DNA from: Echinococcus granulosus
Lineage: Eukaryota; Platyhelminthes; Cestoda; Cyclophyllidea; Taeniidae
NCBI RefSeq assembly: GCF_000524195.1
Contig: NW_020170411.1
Location: 735,657-799,656 of the forward strand
Reading direction: 5' to 3'
Length of the DNA: 64,000 nucleotides
Shown: in pieces, positions 25,538-37,011 of the stretch
Layout: each line of letters opens with the position of its first letter
Numbering within the stretch: position 1 is the stretch's first letter
Made by a program: the position numbers and the translations under genes
The notes under the pieces: generated by a model
What the model was told of the DNA's origin: nothing
The model's database searches: none
Seen by the model: only the letters and a program-made list of their open reading frames with translations

Positions 25538-27032
25538 ACACGCACCGTTATCATTTCGTACTTGTTTTCATGCCAATAGTTTCTTGGATGCGATATTTAC
25601 TTCCTTATTACAAACAAACGCTAATTAAACAAATTACTTGAGTAGGTTACATGCTTTAGGTAGAATCTTTGGCTCCTCCTGGGTAGTGTATTGTGAACAC
25701 GTGCATTTGCATAGTTCCAGTAATACTCAAATACTTAGTGTAAGTATTTGAATGTGTCCTTATTTGAGCCCTATTTACACCTGCCTCTGTTTCGTTGATA
25801 AAAGCGAACGGCTGCATTCCCATGCAATGAAGTCTGACTTTTCAACAAAATTAATTCGCTTATCGAAAGACGTTTATCGTGTAGGTCTGGCGGTTAGAGA
25901 GCCTTGTCGAATTACTCGCCCTCTTATTGCCACCGTAGTGGGTTAAACCTCGTTCTCTGAGCAGCTCAGCCCCCACGGACCCCATTTCCACGTCTAATAA
26001 GTGTTATCCCGATACTGCACGCATATGTAAGGCAGTCACTCTAAATGATCTTTAGTGGACAGTGAAAAATCGTGACTTAAGAAATGTGTCAATTTTAATA
26101 TAACAGGGTAATTGCTTAGCACTCAGAATTGCTTTCTGCTTCTGTTAGATTTTTCCGGAAATTAACATTTTACTTCCACTACTATGAGTAAAATAACAAA
26201 GAATGGGGAATTGTACCTCTTATTTTATCCATTGTAATGCCGATGGTGGTTGTGGTGCTTGGAGTGTACGAAATGAGTTTGGAATGCGTTTTCTTGTCTT
26301 CATCGGTATTCGCATTTTATGCAACCGTGCTGCTCAACGTAGATTCAGTCCCAATAACTCCCTACAGGTCCGCAAGCTTACCGAATTGATAAATAGTACT
26401 CTTTTTTGGGTATTCTCGGTTATGTTGGTCATTTCATGCAAGTGCTATTTTGGATGTTTTTTGGTTCCTTTTCATTATGTTGGTAGAGCTGTCAGACTTA
26501 GTTCATACTGAGAGCAAAATCCCTAAAAATTTTCATCTTTGGGCAAACCCCAAGGCCCCTCTGTTGGATTGGTCGACCAGACTAAACAAAGAATTCGGAC
26601 GCTAAAACATACTAGCTGCTTGTTTAAAAATAGTAGAATGACTTCCTCGCCAACCCACCGGTAGCACTTGCTGTTGATAATTGAAACTACCCCTTCTGTT
26701 ACAATTTGAGTTTTCAAAATTGTTCTGCTGGGCGTTTTAAATAGGCGCAACCCGGAAAAAAATGAGGGGAGAGGAAAATCACAACATTTTACTAATGGGG
26801 TATCGCAGAAATTGATAGTGGAGACAAAGGAAAAAATAAATACGAGTGTTTTGGGGAATAAACTGGGACTCTCGTACCCATATATGTATATCGCGCACTG
26901 TTCACAAACAAACTGGTCATGAACGAAAGCGAAAATAATCAAGGCTTGAAACACTGTGAGACAGCAGGGAACAGAGAAGGAAAGAAACGGATAATAAGGT
27001 CGTGATCTCGTTAAAGAAATGCACCTCCTCAA
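25538..27032. other. Convergent ATR/FHL intergenic region
   Basis: About 1.5 kb between the ATR poly(A) signal and the candidate poly(A) signal of FHL. No recognisable gene. A long minus-strand open frame (26523-27140) lies mostly here and starts within the FHL 3' UTR. It matches no family I know, and its composition (Phe, Ser, Leu, Cys) is that of translated AT-rich non-coding DNA. Confidence 0.5.
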
Positions 27033-27038
27033 TTTATT
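27033..27038 (-). terminator. Candidate FHL poly(A) signal
   Basis: AATAAA on the minus strand (TTTATT on the plus strand), about 130 nt after the FHL stop codon at 27171. It is the first canonical hexamer downstream of the stop, but other sites farther on are possible. Confidence 0.5.
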
Positions 27039-27170
27039 CCCCATAGTAGTATGAACACCATAGGTCTGTTTGCTTTGGAAGTGGTGATAGCGGTGGCGAC
27101 GAGGGAAAGTGGATGGGCAAGAGGAAGATGTGAGAGTCAAAGGAGTTGGAGAGACATTCTTTGGGAGGCC

Positions 27171-27316
27171 CTAGGTACTGCAATCCGGACAGACTACAGC
27201 GCCCTCCTCAACCAGGAATCCACGACCCACCAGACTTGAATTACATTTGCTGCAATTGAAGCACTCGGAATGCCAGTTCTTGTCCTCGAATGTGATGAAC
27301 TTACAGCCTCCGAAAC
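27171..27316 (-). CDS. FHL: FHL exon 4: LIM4 second half and stop
   Basis: A 146-nt terminal exon: FGGCKFITFEDKNWHSECF, CSKCNSSLVGRGF, CPDCST, stop TAG at 27173-27171. The acceptor is TTTTAAG at 27317. No open frame in this exon starts with ATG, but it is clear from the LIM signature and phase. Confidence 0.94.
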
Positions 27317-30300
27317 CTTAAAAGATAAGGCAGTTATCTCATACTGCACCCTCTTCCCGCTTCTGAAACAGTTCACCACAGGTTTTTTTCTAGAGCTTGC
27401 TAAGAATGTCAATGTAAAAAGCACGGCTTTCGCAACAGCATTGTTTTCATTTTCCTATGAAAAGTGGAAAACCACACACAACCGCATTCTTAACGGATGA
27501 TTTTCCTAAATTTCATTATTTTGTGGGATAAAATTGATGAAAACTTTCATTTTTGTCACTATTGCGAGTATTAAGGAGTGAATCCTCGTTCGTATACGTT
27601 TCTAGGTTACGAGTTTATTGTTGACACTTGTTAAATGCCCTAAATTACAATATCCAAAAATAGTTTCCTCTTGGAGTAATGTACTGCCACGCTTTTGGAA
27701 GGCTTAAAGAATCTCACAGATAGTCATAAGGTAAGGTTCTTGAAATGTGGGAATTAGCCCACGCACGTGCCCCTCAACTGTTTTAAGTACGAATGCGTTC
27801 CATTTCATGTCTCACAGCAGTTCTGAAACTCGGCGATATATGATAGCACTTTGGCAATGGTTGGCGCCTGTTCCGACTTTGTGGGGCAAAAATCGCTGAG
27901 AGAATAGAACTCTGTTTCTTCTTTAGGGGATGTTGATTAACCACATCAGGGTGAACTTGTTTGCGCCACCCTTATTTGTTTCCACATTTGGTGCTGGGAT
28001 TAAGTTCACGTAGGGAGCGTCTTGGTTAAACGCAATACAAAACGTCCCCTTTTGTCTACTAAATTGCATCCCGTGTACATCGATTGAAAGCGCAGTTTCC
28101 AATGTTAAAAGAGCCAATCACAATGTCCAAACAATTTATTTACCAAATGTGCACTTTTTGACAGCCAGCGGTTTCTGTCGCCGCCGCTGTCACCTGATCC
28201 AATTTTGAAGTAATATTCTTCAGTTAATGGAAGCCATCAAAAATAAGAAAAATGCTAATTCATACTTTTGGGTCCATGCAATTTTCTCCTTATTGATACT
28301 ATCAACTGCCCCTAATACGAATTCGAGCTTGACGTCCTAGGGTAGAGAATAGGACCGATGCCCAAACGTTGTATGATTTTTGTGGCAAGTTCGCATATTA
28401 GCATTGCCAAGGAAGCAGGCATAGTACCAATGACACACTACTTATACCATATTACCTTTAACTGTTAGTATTTATAGCTGTAATCTGTCTATTTTAATTC
28501 ATATTAAAAGGGAAATATCTTCCAATTTACACTTTTACAAATCATTCTTAGCTGCTTTTTGTCAAAATCCATTTGAATTAAGTCGTCAGTGGCAGTTCCC
28601 ATAAAGGTGAGCCTTGGCAAAAACATTAGCTAACTTTCCTGTTTGTGATTACTTTTTATCCATAACGCCGAGTATATTTTGAAAACAGCTAACCTGTTCT
28701 TAATTGAGAGGCGAGGAAACATGAGTACCTTCATTATGATCTTAAAAAATCAAATCCATGGTAGGTTCAGGAATGCTAATTAGTGGCTGACAATTCGTAA
28801 TTGAGTGTTCTGATTTTCTAGGTTGCAAAGGAATGTTTCGCAGGTTTCAGTTGGGATTAGATTAGTTGGCATATTTGCGGGTTAAAATGTCATTGTTTCG
28901 GTTCTGAAAACCAAATCATTGCATTGCTCGCTAACAAACGCAAATCACTGAGTATTAAAATAAAGAACAAGTAAATACTTTGAAAGTGGCGACCAGTTGC
29001 ACCCATCCGTTTTTGTTTCGTACATAGATTGAAACCACGAGAAATTGCAGGAGGCGGAAAGTAATCGTAAAGCTAATTTACCTCTGCACGATTGGCTAAA
29101 CACCTGCGATCACCTTTTCTGCAAAAGCGAATCGCTCACAACATACATGAGAAACAAACAAGCCACACTTCCTCAAGAAAAATCAGTAACGACTAAAAAA
29201 GGACGAACCGAGTCGATTTTAGTGTAGCTTCGATTCACTGAATGGTATAATGGTAGTCCATTATATTATATATATTATTATATTGTTATAAGTCACTCTT
29301 CCAAATCTTATCTAGAAGAAAACTGCTTCCTCTTTCTTCAAACACCACCATCTGCGAAAGAAGAAATGAAGCATATTCACAATGGTGCAGGCTTCAGGCA
29401 GCACAGTAGCTTTCATGGCCTCGCATTTCCTGCTAATCCTCGAATTGTGTGGACTTTGCTATACAGGAGTTTAGACAGGGAGTTATACTATGTGGATGGT
29501 GGAAACTCCATGCCACTAAGATGTTTTTTATCGGTGTGCCTTCCTGGCATCATACAGCGACTGCGTAAGAAAGCACAGGACATGAGCATGTAATTCTTGC
29601 ACGCAATTGTTTACGCAATCCGCAGGAAATCGAGCGATTCAGTGGAAGATAATTATTAAAGGTAAAAGCCTAAATTGAATCTACTGATGTGGTTTTTCAA
29701 CACATCATTACCACTTTAAAATTACAGGCTCCAACGGTGAAAGCATGTGGTTAGTGAATTGCGTATGTAGATCTAATTATTGTCAGGTTCTAAAATAGGT
29801 AATTACTTCTTCCTCGACTGCGTTTATATTGGCTTAGGATCCATCAAATGCTTTGGCATTATTCATTAAAATACGATAGGCGGTTTTTATCATTGCTCAT
29901 TTTACAACCAATTTGAATAAATAAACGTATCTACTTTTAGATTTTACCATCGAGCACCCTTCTTCGGTCATCGTAGCCATTCATTCTCAATGAAGTGGAG
30001 GATCTAAATCCTAATTTCTCGCTTCTTCGGATACATTCTTAAATCACGTCAATGACAGTTAAATTTTGCATTACTGAAGCGGAAATGTAACGCAGACGTT
30101 TCTTGATTATATTGCCACTTGAATGTGTAAAACGTCTGTGCAAATGGGCCACTTATATTGTAAGCACTTTAACCATTAGATTTTGTGCAGTGAAGGTATT
30201 AGCAAAAAAATGGTACATAAAACAGTTCACTGTTGACGGAATTTATTATTTGAATCACTTTAACAGACCATTTGTGCTTCGAAAAGGCTAGGAAATGAAA

Positions 30301-33300
30301 GGCAGTGCTGAATATTCAATGTAAATTTTTTTTTCCAAATACCCTAAGAATTTCATTGGAAGAGTGTGAATATCAACGTTTTAGGTCATTGGGTTTATGA
30401 ACTTTTAAGAAATTAACGACCANNNNNNNNNNNNNNNNNNNNNNNNNNNNNNNNNNNNNNNNNNNNNNNNNNNNNNNNNNNNNNNNNNNNNNNNNNNNNN
30501 NNNNNNNNNNNNNNNNNNNNNNGCCTTAAAATAAGGGAAAAGTGGCGTTAGTATGTTTTTTACAGTCCTTCAATGTTCCTTTCGACAAAGTATGATAAAT
30601 GGATACTTCAGGCAAAATCGAGCTTGCATGTGTTATTCACACCTCTGTCTTCAACTACATCAATTCATGCGTACCTATCCCATCTTTAATTGAAATTCCT
30701 TGGGAGTCGGTGGGCTAAATTCGGAGATTCGATTGGCTCCAAATCCACCTAATAACCTGTTTTGTAAACTGGTGTGTTTCTTTCAAAATGACGTGCAATT
30801 ATCAAAGAAGTTCTTTCCATGCCCTTTTAGCTACTCTCTTGTTTAAATTTATTAAATGTTTATTCATTAGTGGATGACATAGAAGCAATTCTGGGTTTTA
30901 AAGTCAACACTAGCTATTTATAATACGGACTCGTCATTTATATCATTCCCTAAATCTAAGTTGCTCAACAGTTGCATACTTCAAACCTTTACCTTCTGTA
31001 GCTCAGAAATATTTAAACCGGTTCTTCATTAGCATGGTATAAGCCTCTTATATTCTGGAACTGTCTATGCTCAACCACTCGGATGCTTTTCACATAATGT
31101 TCTGAGTGTTTTTTACTTGGGATTAATCAAAAGTATTTTTACAAGTGAAAATCCCGCTTGGTGATTGGTTTTTAACGCACCAATGTACACTTAGGATCGA
31201 CAGAAGCCGATGCGAAAGTTTAGACTCGGGAGAGAATTAGTGTAGCGGAAATTCCGAGGCTAAAATTTCTAGTATTCGTTGATACGATGGCATAAGACCT
31301 ATTATTTTTCAGACAAATCACGTACCAGAAATGGGCTTTGAGCACGCAGAGCACCGCTTTGCAAAGAGCTCAGAGTAGCAGTTAGCGCAGTAAATTTTGT
31401 CATCCTTGGACGTGAATTTCTGACCCGCAAGTTGGTTACCGCAATTGGCACAGAGGAAGCATTCTTTGTGCCACGGCTGTCCCTTATACGTGATACCACC
31501 CTTATTTATGACCTGAAACCGCAACAAGATAACAGCCTGACTATGGAAGTTAAGGTCAGTCTGTAACCCAAAGCAGATGGTATTGGAGCATGGAAACTGC
31601 AGTCTACAAGGGTATCACTTCTTCGCATAAGCAATTACTTTCAAGCTCAATGAGCTTCTTTTCAATTCCTTCCAATCTATGTTTCGTTGTGGCAAAACTT
31701 TAATATTCGTTACATTTTGCAGAGCTATCATAGTTGAAAGCTTTAGGTCACTCGTTTCTGCAAAATATTATTGGGAAAAACATCGGTTTTATCCGCAAAG
31801 AAAACTGGTGATTCGCCGTGTAACGGGCAAACGGGTATTCAGATGACGTAACTGTGGGGTTCTGATTCGTTGCTATAAACAGCCTAGTTTGATGGATTTC
31901 AAGGGCAGCTGAAAATGTTTCTCTAGTGTTCAGTCAAGACACTAACAACAAAACTAAAGTAAACACTGCCAATCAGAGTAAGTCAACCAAGAAGTATTGA
32001 TGACAGTCCATCAAAAATATCTTTTGCTAGGCGGCAGCGTTGATGGACGCTCTGTAGTGCAACATTTACATTGAATGATTAAGTAGCCACTGACACCTAA
32101 TCTTCCTTTATTTTACCCTACTTACGTATGATACATTTTTGCACCAAGCAACTAGTAATAAGGTTCCCAAATACTTATTTCGACAAAGTATTGCATTCCC
32201 AAATTTTGGACATTATTACTGTCTTGTGATAGTTGGAAATCGAAAATGTTTCAGTTCGGATAAAATGCTCACATATAATTTCAAGTGCAAATTTACTTAT
32301 TGTCAGCTGTAATTATACTTTTCCTTCCCTAATTAATTATTCCAAGGCACCAACTGAAATTTCACGATCTTTCTGAAAAATTAGGGGTCTCCTTTTCTAT
32401 ATAGCAAGATCGTAGACCGGACAAGTGGTTTAACAATTTGGTTATGATTTTTACATTCTTTTTACCTTCGCAGGAATGTTACCGTGGAAATACTCAAAAG
32501 GGTTTAAATGATTATCCGCCTCATTCCGCATTAGTCCTCCTTTATCATTAATAGTTCTGAAGTCCTTTTAAAAAAGGCAAATTGACTACAAAACCTACGC
32601 TCCTCTTGCTGGGAATTCTGCACCGCTTGTTACGCAATCGGTCTTAACATTCACTAGGCAACAGCTAAAGTTGTGCTGGTGGAGAGAGGGAAGAGAATGG
32701 GGTGGGGGATGATTCCGAATTACGGAACATGGGTGGGAATGGTAGTAAGTTAATGGCACTGATGTCTTGCTTACCGCCTCGCACTTGGCACACTTTTGCG
32801 CGAACTTGTCCTCATAGCACTGCACGCAGATGATGTCATTGCCGCGGGGGATGAAACTCTTCGCACCGATAGGTTGGTGACACTCGGCGCAGAGGAAGCA
32901 CTCCTCGTGCCATGCGCCCCCCTTGTACTCGTACTTCCTCATTGCCGCCTTGAAGGTCTTCCCGCAGCCGTCGCAACGCGCAGCGAACTTCTCGTCAAAA
33001 CAATCAGGGCAGAATATTGCCTCTTCCTTCGTCGCGAAGGGTCGGTCGGCCAGCGAGGTCTTGCACTCCATGCACACGAAACAGGCTTCGTGCCAGTGGC
33101 GGTCTTGGAAGGAGAGGTCCTAAGCGTGTAAAAGCCAAAAACCCCTTAGCCTAAGGACGACACACTTTTCATCAAAGTATTTTGTCCTCATCTGTTCTCT
33201 GTTTCATTTGCTGTTCTGTCTATTTCGCATTACCTATTTCTTTTTTTATTTTAATGGGATTTTCTATTTCGTGAGCTGACTGAAATCTTCATTTGAGACC

Positions 33301-35169
33301 TCATTTTTCAAAATATATCAAGGTTTATGTTCAATAAGAGTTTTATAATTTTACAAGAATTTCAGTTTTAATAATTATAAATCGAATTTGACAATTAGGT
33401 TCGGCAATTACTTCCCACCAGGTGTCAAAAGGCACAACTTCACTTTGTTCCTTCCTGTGAATTCTAGATCCTTTTTGTTTCTTTGTTCATTTGATCAAAA
33501 CTACTAATTTAAGCACCTTAGGCAGTCTCTGACCCTAATAATTACACTTTGTAACGGGGTGGTCCTTTTCACATTCACAAATTGTCACTATTACTTACAT
33601 TAGACTTTATAAAAATTTGCCAAATGATTCTCTCGGAATAGCTTATTTCTCTGGCTTGATCCAATGCCTTGCATGAACCTACTGAATTAGTGTCTGAACA
33701 TTTATTAACCTCATGCATTAGTCAGTTTGAATGCCGAAACACCATGAAGAGCTAGTTCTTACTAAACAAAGGTGAACTTTATCACAAACTTACCCCACTG
33801 TCAGTCACGTACACTCTACAATTAAGAGGTGTAAGTTAAGTCAGAGGCCACCCAATGCATCGTGGACATTAACCGTTTGGTATGGAGCTAGTATTTTCCT
33901 TGCTTCGCCAGAGATTTCTTTGGAACACTTTTAGGGCCTTGCTATTTTTGTGACGAGCTGACGCAATCTATGGCTTCGCATTTTGTACTTGTATTCTCTT
34001 CATAAAAACTGATGCGGACCATCCAATACATGCAAGTGGGGACGATGGAGGGCAAATGTTACACATCCATTGTCATTGCGCGAGACCACCCTGACAGTAA
34101 AAATCATAGTTTACGTGAAACTCTTAAAGCCTCAAAACATATAGAGATCTTACAAAAAACTTTTTATTCAAACGGACCTTAATGATCTGAAGTCGAGTTT
34201 CAGCGCAAATGTTATCAAGCTGATAAAATAGTGGCGTGATGCAAAGATGTTATCAAGGCGGCATGCATTGCGCCATAAGTAGTCCGCACAGTAATCTGTA
34301 CACTGGTTGTGCTCCCCGAGAGAAATATATTTTTAGCACCCTGGGAGAGTAAATGCATAAGTTTACGGTAAAAAAAACTGTTATCACTGTTTCAATTATC
34401 TATCTTCACATTCAAATGCACTTTCTCTGTCATCAGGGCGTCTTTGTCTTCAATCCGAGTTTATTGATAAACTAAAATAGCTAAGCTTTTCATTCCATTC
34501 CCTTGTACCTTTTCAGCTGTAAAATTTTGAACTTAGTCTCATATCGTTATTTTGAATAATGGCAAATTTCCCAATTCAGAGTGCTAAAATGCTTCAAATG
34601 TGGTTCGCAAAGGCTCTCGTTGTGAGCACCGCCTACATAACTGTATTGTGTCATGAATTGACCATAACTTTTTACCTTTTTCCAGAGACATGATTTCTGG
34701 TTTGCCAAAATACACGTTTACGAGGTCTACCTCTTACCCTAAAAAAGTAAAGGCTTATGAAGGGTATATTAGTCACTCTTGGTAAGATTTATAGTAATAC
34801 TTCAGTGATACGATGTATACTGTGTGTCACTGGAGTGAGCGATTGCTTTGCTGTTGCACAAAAACTGATCCACCACTGAAGATAAAATGTGTCTAGAATT
34901 CCCCTTATTATTAATGATCTTCGTAGTAGTTACAGTGAATTTAAACGCATTTTACTGTTGTGCACAAAACAAGGGCTAAGAAGGTTTTAGAATCGTACCT
35001 TTGAAGCGGAGGTTATCCTCTCGCCACAGGCGGCACATGTGTTGGTGAAGTTGGCGTCGTAGCAGTCGATGCAGTAGGGTTTCTCCGAATTCAGGATGTA
35101 TCGCTGGCCCACCAGGGACTTTTCGCATTTTGTGCACTGAAAATTCTCACCAGATTCCGCTCCAGTCAT
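27171..35169 (-). CDS. FHL: Four-and-a-half LIM domains protein (FHL family)
   Basis: FHL proteins are zinc-binding adaptors built only of LIM domains. They shuttle between actin/focal structures and the nucleus, where they co-regulate transcription. Four coding exons: 35169-34999, 33119-32775, 31512-31326 and 27316-27171. Phases agree, giving 283 codons including the stop (282 aa, against 279 in human FHL2). Layout: N-terminal half LIM (CTKC...CIDC), LIM1 (CAAC...WHEACFVC), LIM2 (CDGC...WHEECFLC), LIM3 (CAKC...WHKECFLC) and LIM4 (CSAC...WHSECFNC) ending CPDCST. All zinc ligands I can place are present. Junctions fall at the same places in the domain as in vertebrate FHL sequences, for example inside ISG-FGG. 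Introns are 1,879, 1,262 and 4,009 nt, and the last holds a sequence gap. The paralogue (FHL1, 2, 3) cannot be assigned. Confidence 0.96.
29261..29290. repeat. Short AT microsatellite-like tract
   Basis: About 30 nt of A and T with one G, imperfect TAT/ATT units, in FHL intron 3. Too short to call more than low-complexity. Confidence 0.5.
30423..30522. other. Assembly gap of 100 N
   Basis: Exactly 100 N, a conventional placeholder for a scaffold join of unknown size. It lies in the last intron of FHL. The exons on both sides join in phase, so the join is consistent with correct order and orientation. Confidence 0.99.
31326..31512 (-). CDS. FHL: FHL exon 3: LIM3 second half, LIM4 start
   Basis: 187 nt between acceptor TTTCAG and donor GTACGT. 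It reads VINKGGITYKGQPWHKECF, CANCGNQLAGQKFTSKDD, YCANCY, and ends CSACSKPISG. Its spacing and sequence match the GGVTYREQPWHKECF part of vertebrate FHL LIM3. Confidence 0.95.
32775..33119 (-). CDS. FHL: FHL exon 2: LIM1 second half, LIM2, LIM3 start
   Basis: 115 codons between a CTTAG acceptor and a GTAAGC donor. It reads DLSFQDRHWHEACF, then CDGCGKTFKAAMRKYEYKGG (LIM2 start), GAWHEECFLC, QPIGAKSFIPRGND, and ends KCAKCEA. It is noticeably more GC-rich than the surrounding introns. The plus-strand open frame at 32796-33131 is its antisense shadow. Confidence 0.95.
34999..35169 (-). CDS. FHL: FHL exon 1 (coding): half LIM and start of LIM1
   Basis: ATG at 35169 (MTGAESGENFQC), 57 codons, donor GTACGA at 34998. 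An acceptor-like pyrimidine tract and AG end at about 35186, leaving only a 16-nt leader before the ATG. The open frame upstream of that AG (to 35220) is therefore probably intron or outron, not protein, which is why I chose the internal ATG. It encodes the half LIM zinc finger and the first pair of LIM1 ligands (CAAC). Confidence 0.92.
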
Positions 35170-35184
35170 TTTGGTCTTGGTCGT

Positions 35185-36690
35185 ACTAGAACGTAGAAAG
35201 ATAATTACAAGATGCCACATTCAATGCCGTCTCTTTATTCCACTTTATGTCCATGTATATACTCGCGTAAATTCAAGCCGTAAATTCTAGTATTCTCACC
35301 TACATTTTTGTGCACAGAACCAGAGCAGTGCCAAGTATTCAATTGAAATAAAACATTTAACCGAGAAATGTGTTTTCCATATTTTTACTACCTAGATTGA
35401 CTCTAATATAGTTCGAATGATTAAGATTCGTCTGATTCCGTACCGTACACAAATGTGACTAGCATTTAAAGCCAGTTACAATTCAAATGGACCCGTAACA
35501 ACCAAAAACTGAATCGCCATTATCATCTATTTTGAATAGAATTTCATCTCATTCAAATACTTTTAATGGGTGGTTGCACAACTTAAGGTTAGTAAACCCT
35601 TAAAATCTACTCGAGATTCTCTTGTTCTTTAACAGTACGATTTGGCTTCATGAATCTGGAATTTGTGCGATTGACAGAACATTCATTCAAGTCCGTCAAA
35701 CCACAGACCTAAAACTTGGATTTTTATAAGTACGTAAACACTTCCATAAAAGTTTAACCAATAGGTTGCGATTCGCACAAAATCTACCTGTCTTTGGCCA
35801 TACTTCTACTAACCTAGCAAAAATTATAAATTGATATTGCAACAAAAAACACCGACCTCTAATTCAGTAGTGCGTGTTTTTTGTATTCAGACACGTCTTG
35901 TTAACTAACAATTTGACCGGAACACAAGGTAGCTGATGGCAAAACTCAATTCCCGAGCCTTGATGAGAGGTGATACTTCGGGCTTCCATTTCTACCATTT
36001 TATCCACGGCGAGGCAGCCATTGCAAAAGTACTATGTCTACATTCCTATTCTACTGAATATTATTGAGTTTTATATTGAATGACAAGTACATTGCCATAC
36101 ATCAGAGACAGTCCAGAATTCGCGCCAGATCAGACCATTTAGGTGAATTTTTCTGTGACTTGGGAAATTCGGTGCATTTTCACAGTTTCTGAATCGGAGC
36201 GTGGCCCTTAATAAAACTACGAATTATTTGGTTTCTTACTGTTAAATTTCTTTTTGGTACTGAAAGTGTGACCCATCCTATTTAAACATTTCGGCCCCCA
36301 AAATATGCATAAGGTTCTGCGGAACACATCAAATTCAATTTCTTAGTACATTGCTCTAGCAAAAACACGTAACACTCAATGCTGTTGCATACGAGTGCAT
36401 TCAAATCTGAGTTGGTGCCACTTCCAAGCCTCCACTTTTTTGGGGGCGGGTGTTCGGAAACTATGTGAACGTGCTATAATCTCACCACAATAACAATTCA
36501 TGTGCAAGAGATTAAATTATTTCGTGCAAATGTAATACAGAAACGAAGTTAACGATAAATGAGGCAAACTTACAAGAGGTAAGGCGATTAATGCAGCCAC
36601 TTAATCCTACGCAATTATGCCTCGGCGAATGGAGAATTCACGAGATGACGGTATCGTGCCTTTTCAAAACAACGATGTCAACAGAGCTGG
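35185..36690. other. FHL upstream region; no gene seen
   Basis: AT-rich non-coding DNA on the 5' side of FHL. If the AG at about 35186 is a cis acceptor, this holds a 5' UTR intron. If it is a trans-splice acceptor, it holds the outron and promoter. No exon could be identified. Confidence 0.45.
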
Positions 36691-36699
36691 CGGATCCCG

Positions 36700-36965
36700 G
36701 TGTTAAACTGACCCACAGCGGGTGATGTGCGTGAACGATCGCCTTTCTCTCGTCCTCTAACCTCTTCCCCACCGCCCCGGAGGGGGCAGTCATGCATGCA
36801 CGCAGGCACGCACGCACTCACGTGTACGCACACACTACCACCACAGACGCATCAGGGTCGCCTGTCTGTCCCACTGAACACGCCTGTCTGTCTGACTGTC
36901 CGACCCTCTGCTAGCCCGGCAGTGTTTGCCAGTGAAGCCTTTTGCGTGAAGGCCCAAAAGCTTGT
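36700..36965. promoter_or_regulatory. GC-rich low-complexity block upstream of FHL
   Basis: Stands out from AT-rich surroundings: a C/T-rich run with CCGCCCCGGAGG near 36770, then imperfect GCAC/ACGC units (36790-36836) and CTGT repeats (36858-36900). It lies about 1.6 kb upstream of the FHL coding start on the 5' side. A promoter or first non-coding exon is possible, but no specific factor site is convincing. Open frames in it are repeat-derived. Confidence 0.35.
36790..36836. repeat. Imperfect (CGCA)n/(CA)n simple repeat
   Basis: Alternating GCACGCA units broken by single changes, followed by CACACAC. Part of the GC-rich block upstream of FHL. Confidence 0.6.
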
Positions 36966-37011
36966 CTTTTCTAGTCTCTGTCCCAACAATACGCAACCGC
37001 TCTTGTACTAA

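Larger units (their letters stand above)
27317..31325 (-). other. FHL intron 3 (about 4 kb)
   Basis: AT-rich, no coding exon recognised on either strand. It contains an ATT/ATA-rich stretch at 29261-29290 and the 100-N gap. Small plus-strand open frames at 29045-29593 show no family signature. Confidence 0.7.

Noticed and set aside
32796..33131. 111-codon plus-strand open frame
   Set aside because: Antisense to the FHL LIM1-LIM3 exon, a product of its high GC content.
36727..37011. 94-codon frame with His/Thr/Cys-rich repeats
   Set aside because: Derived from GCAC and CTGT simple repeats.
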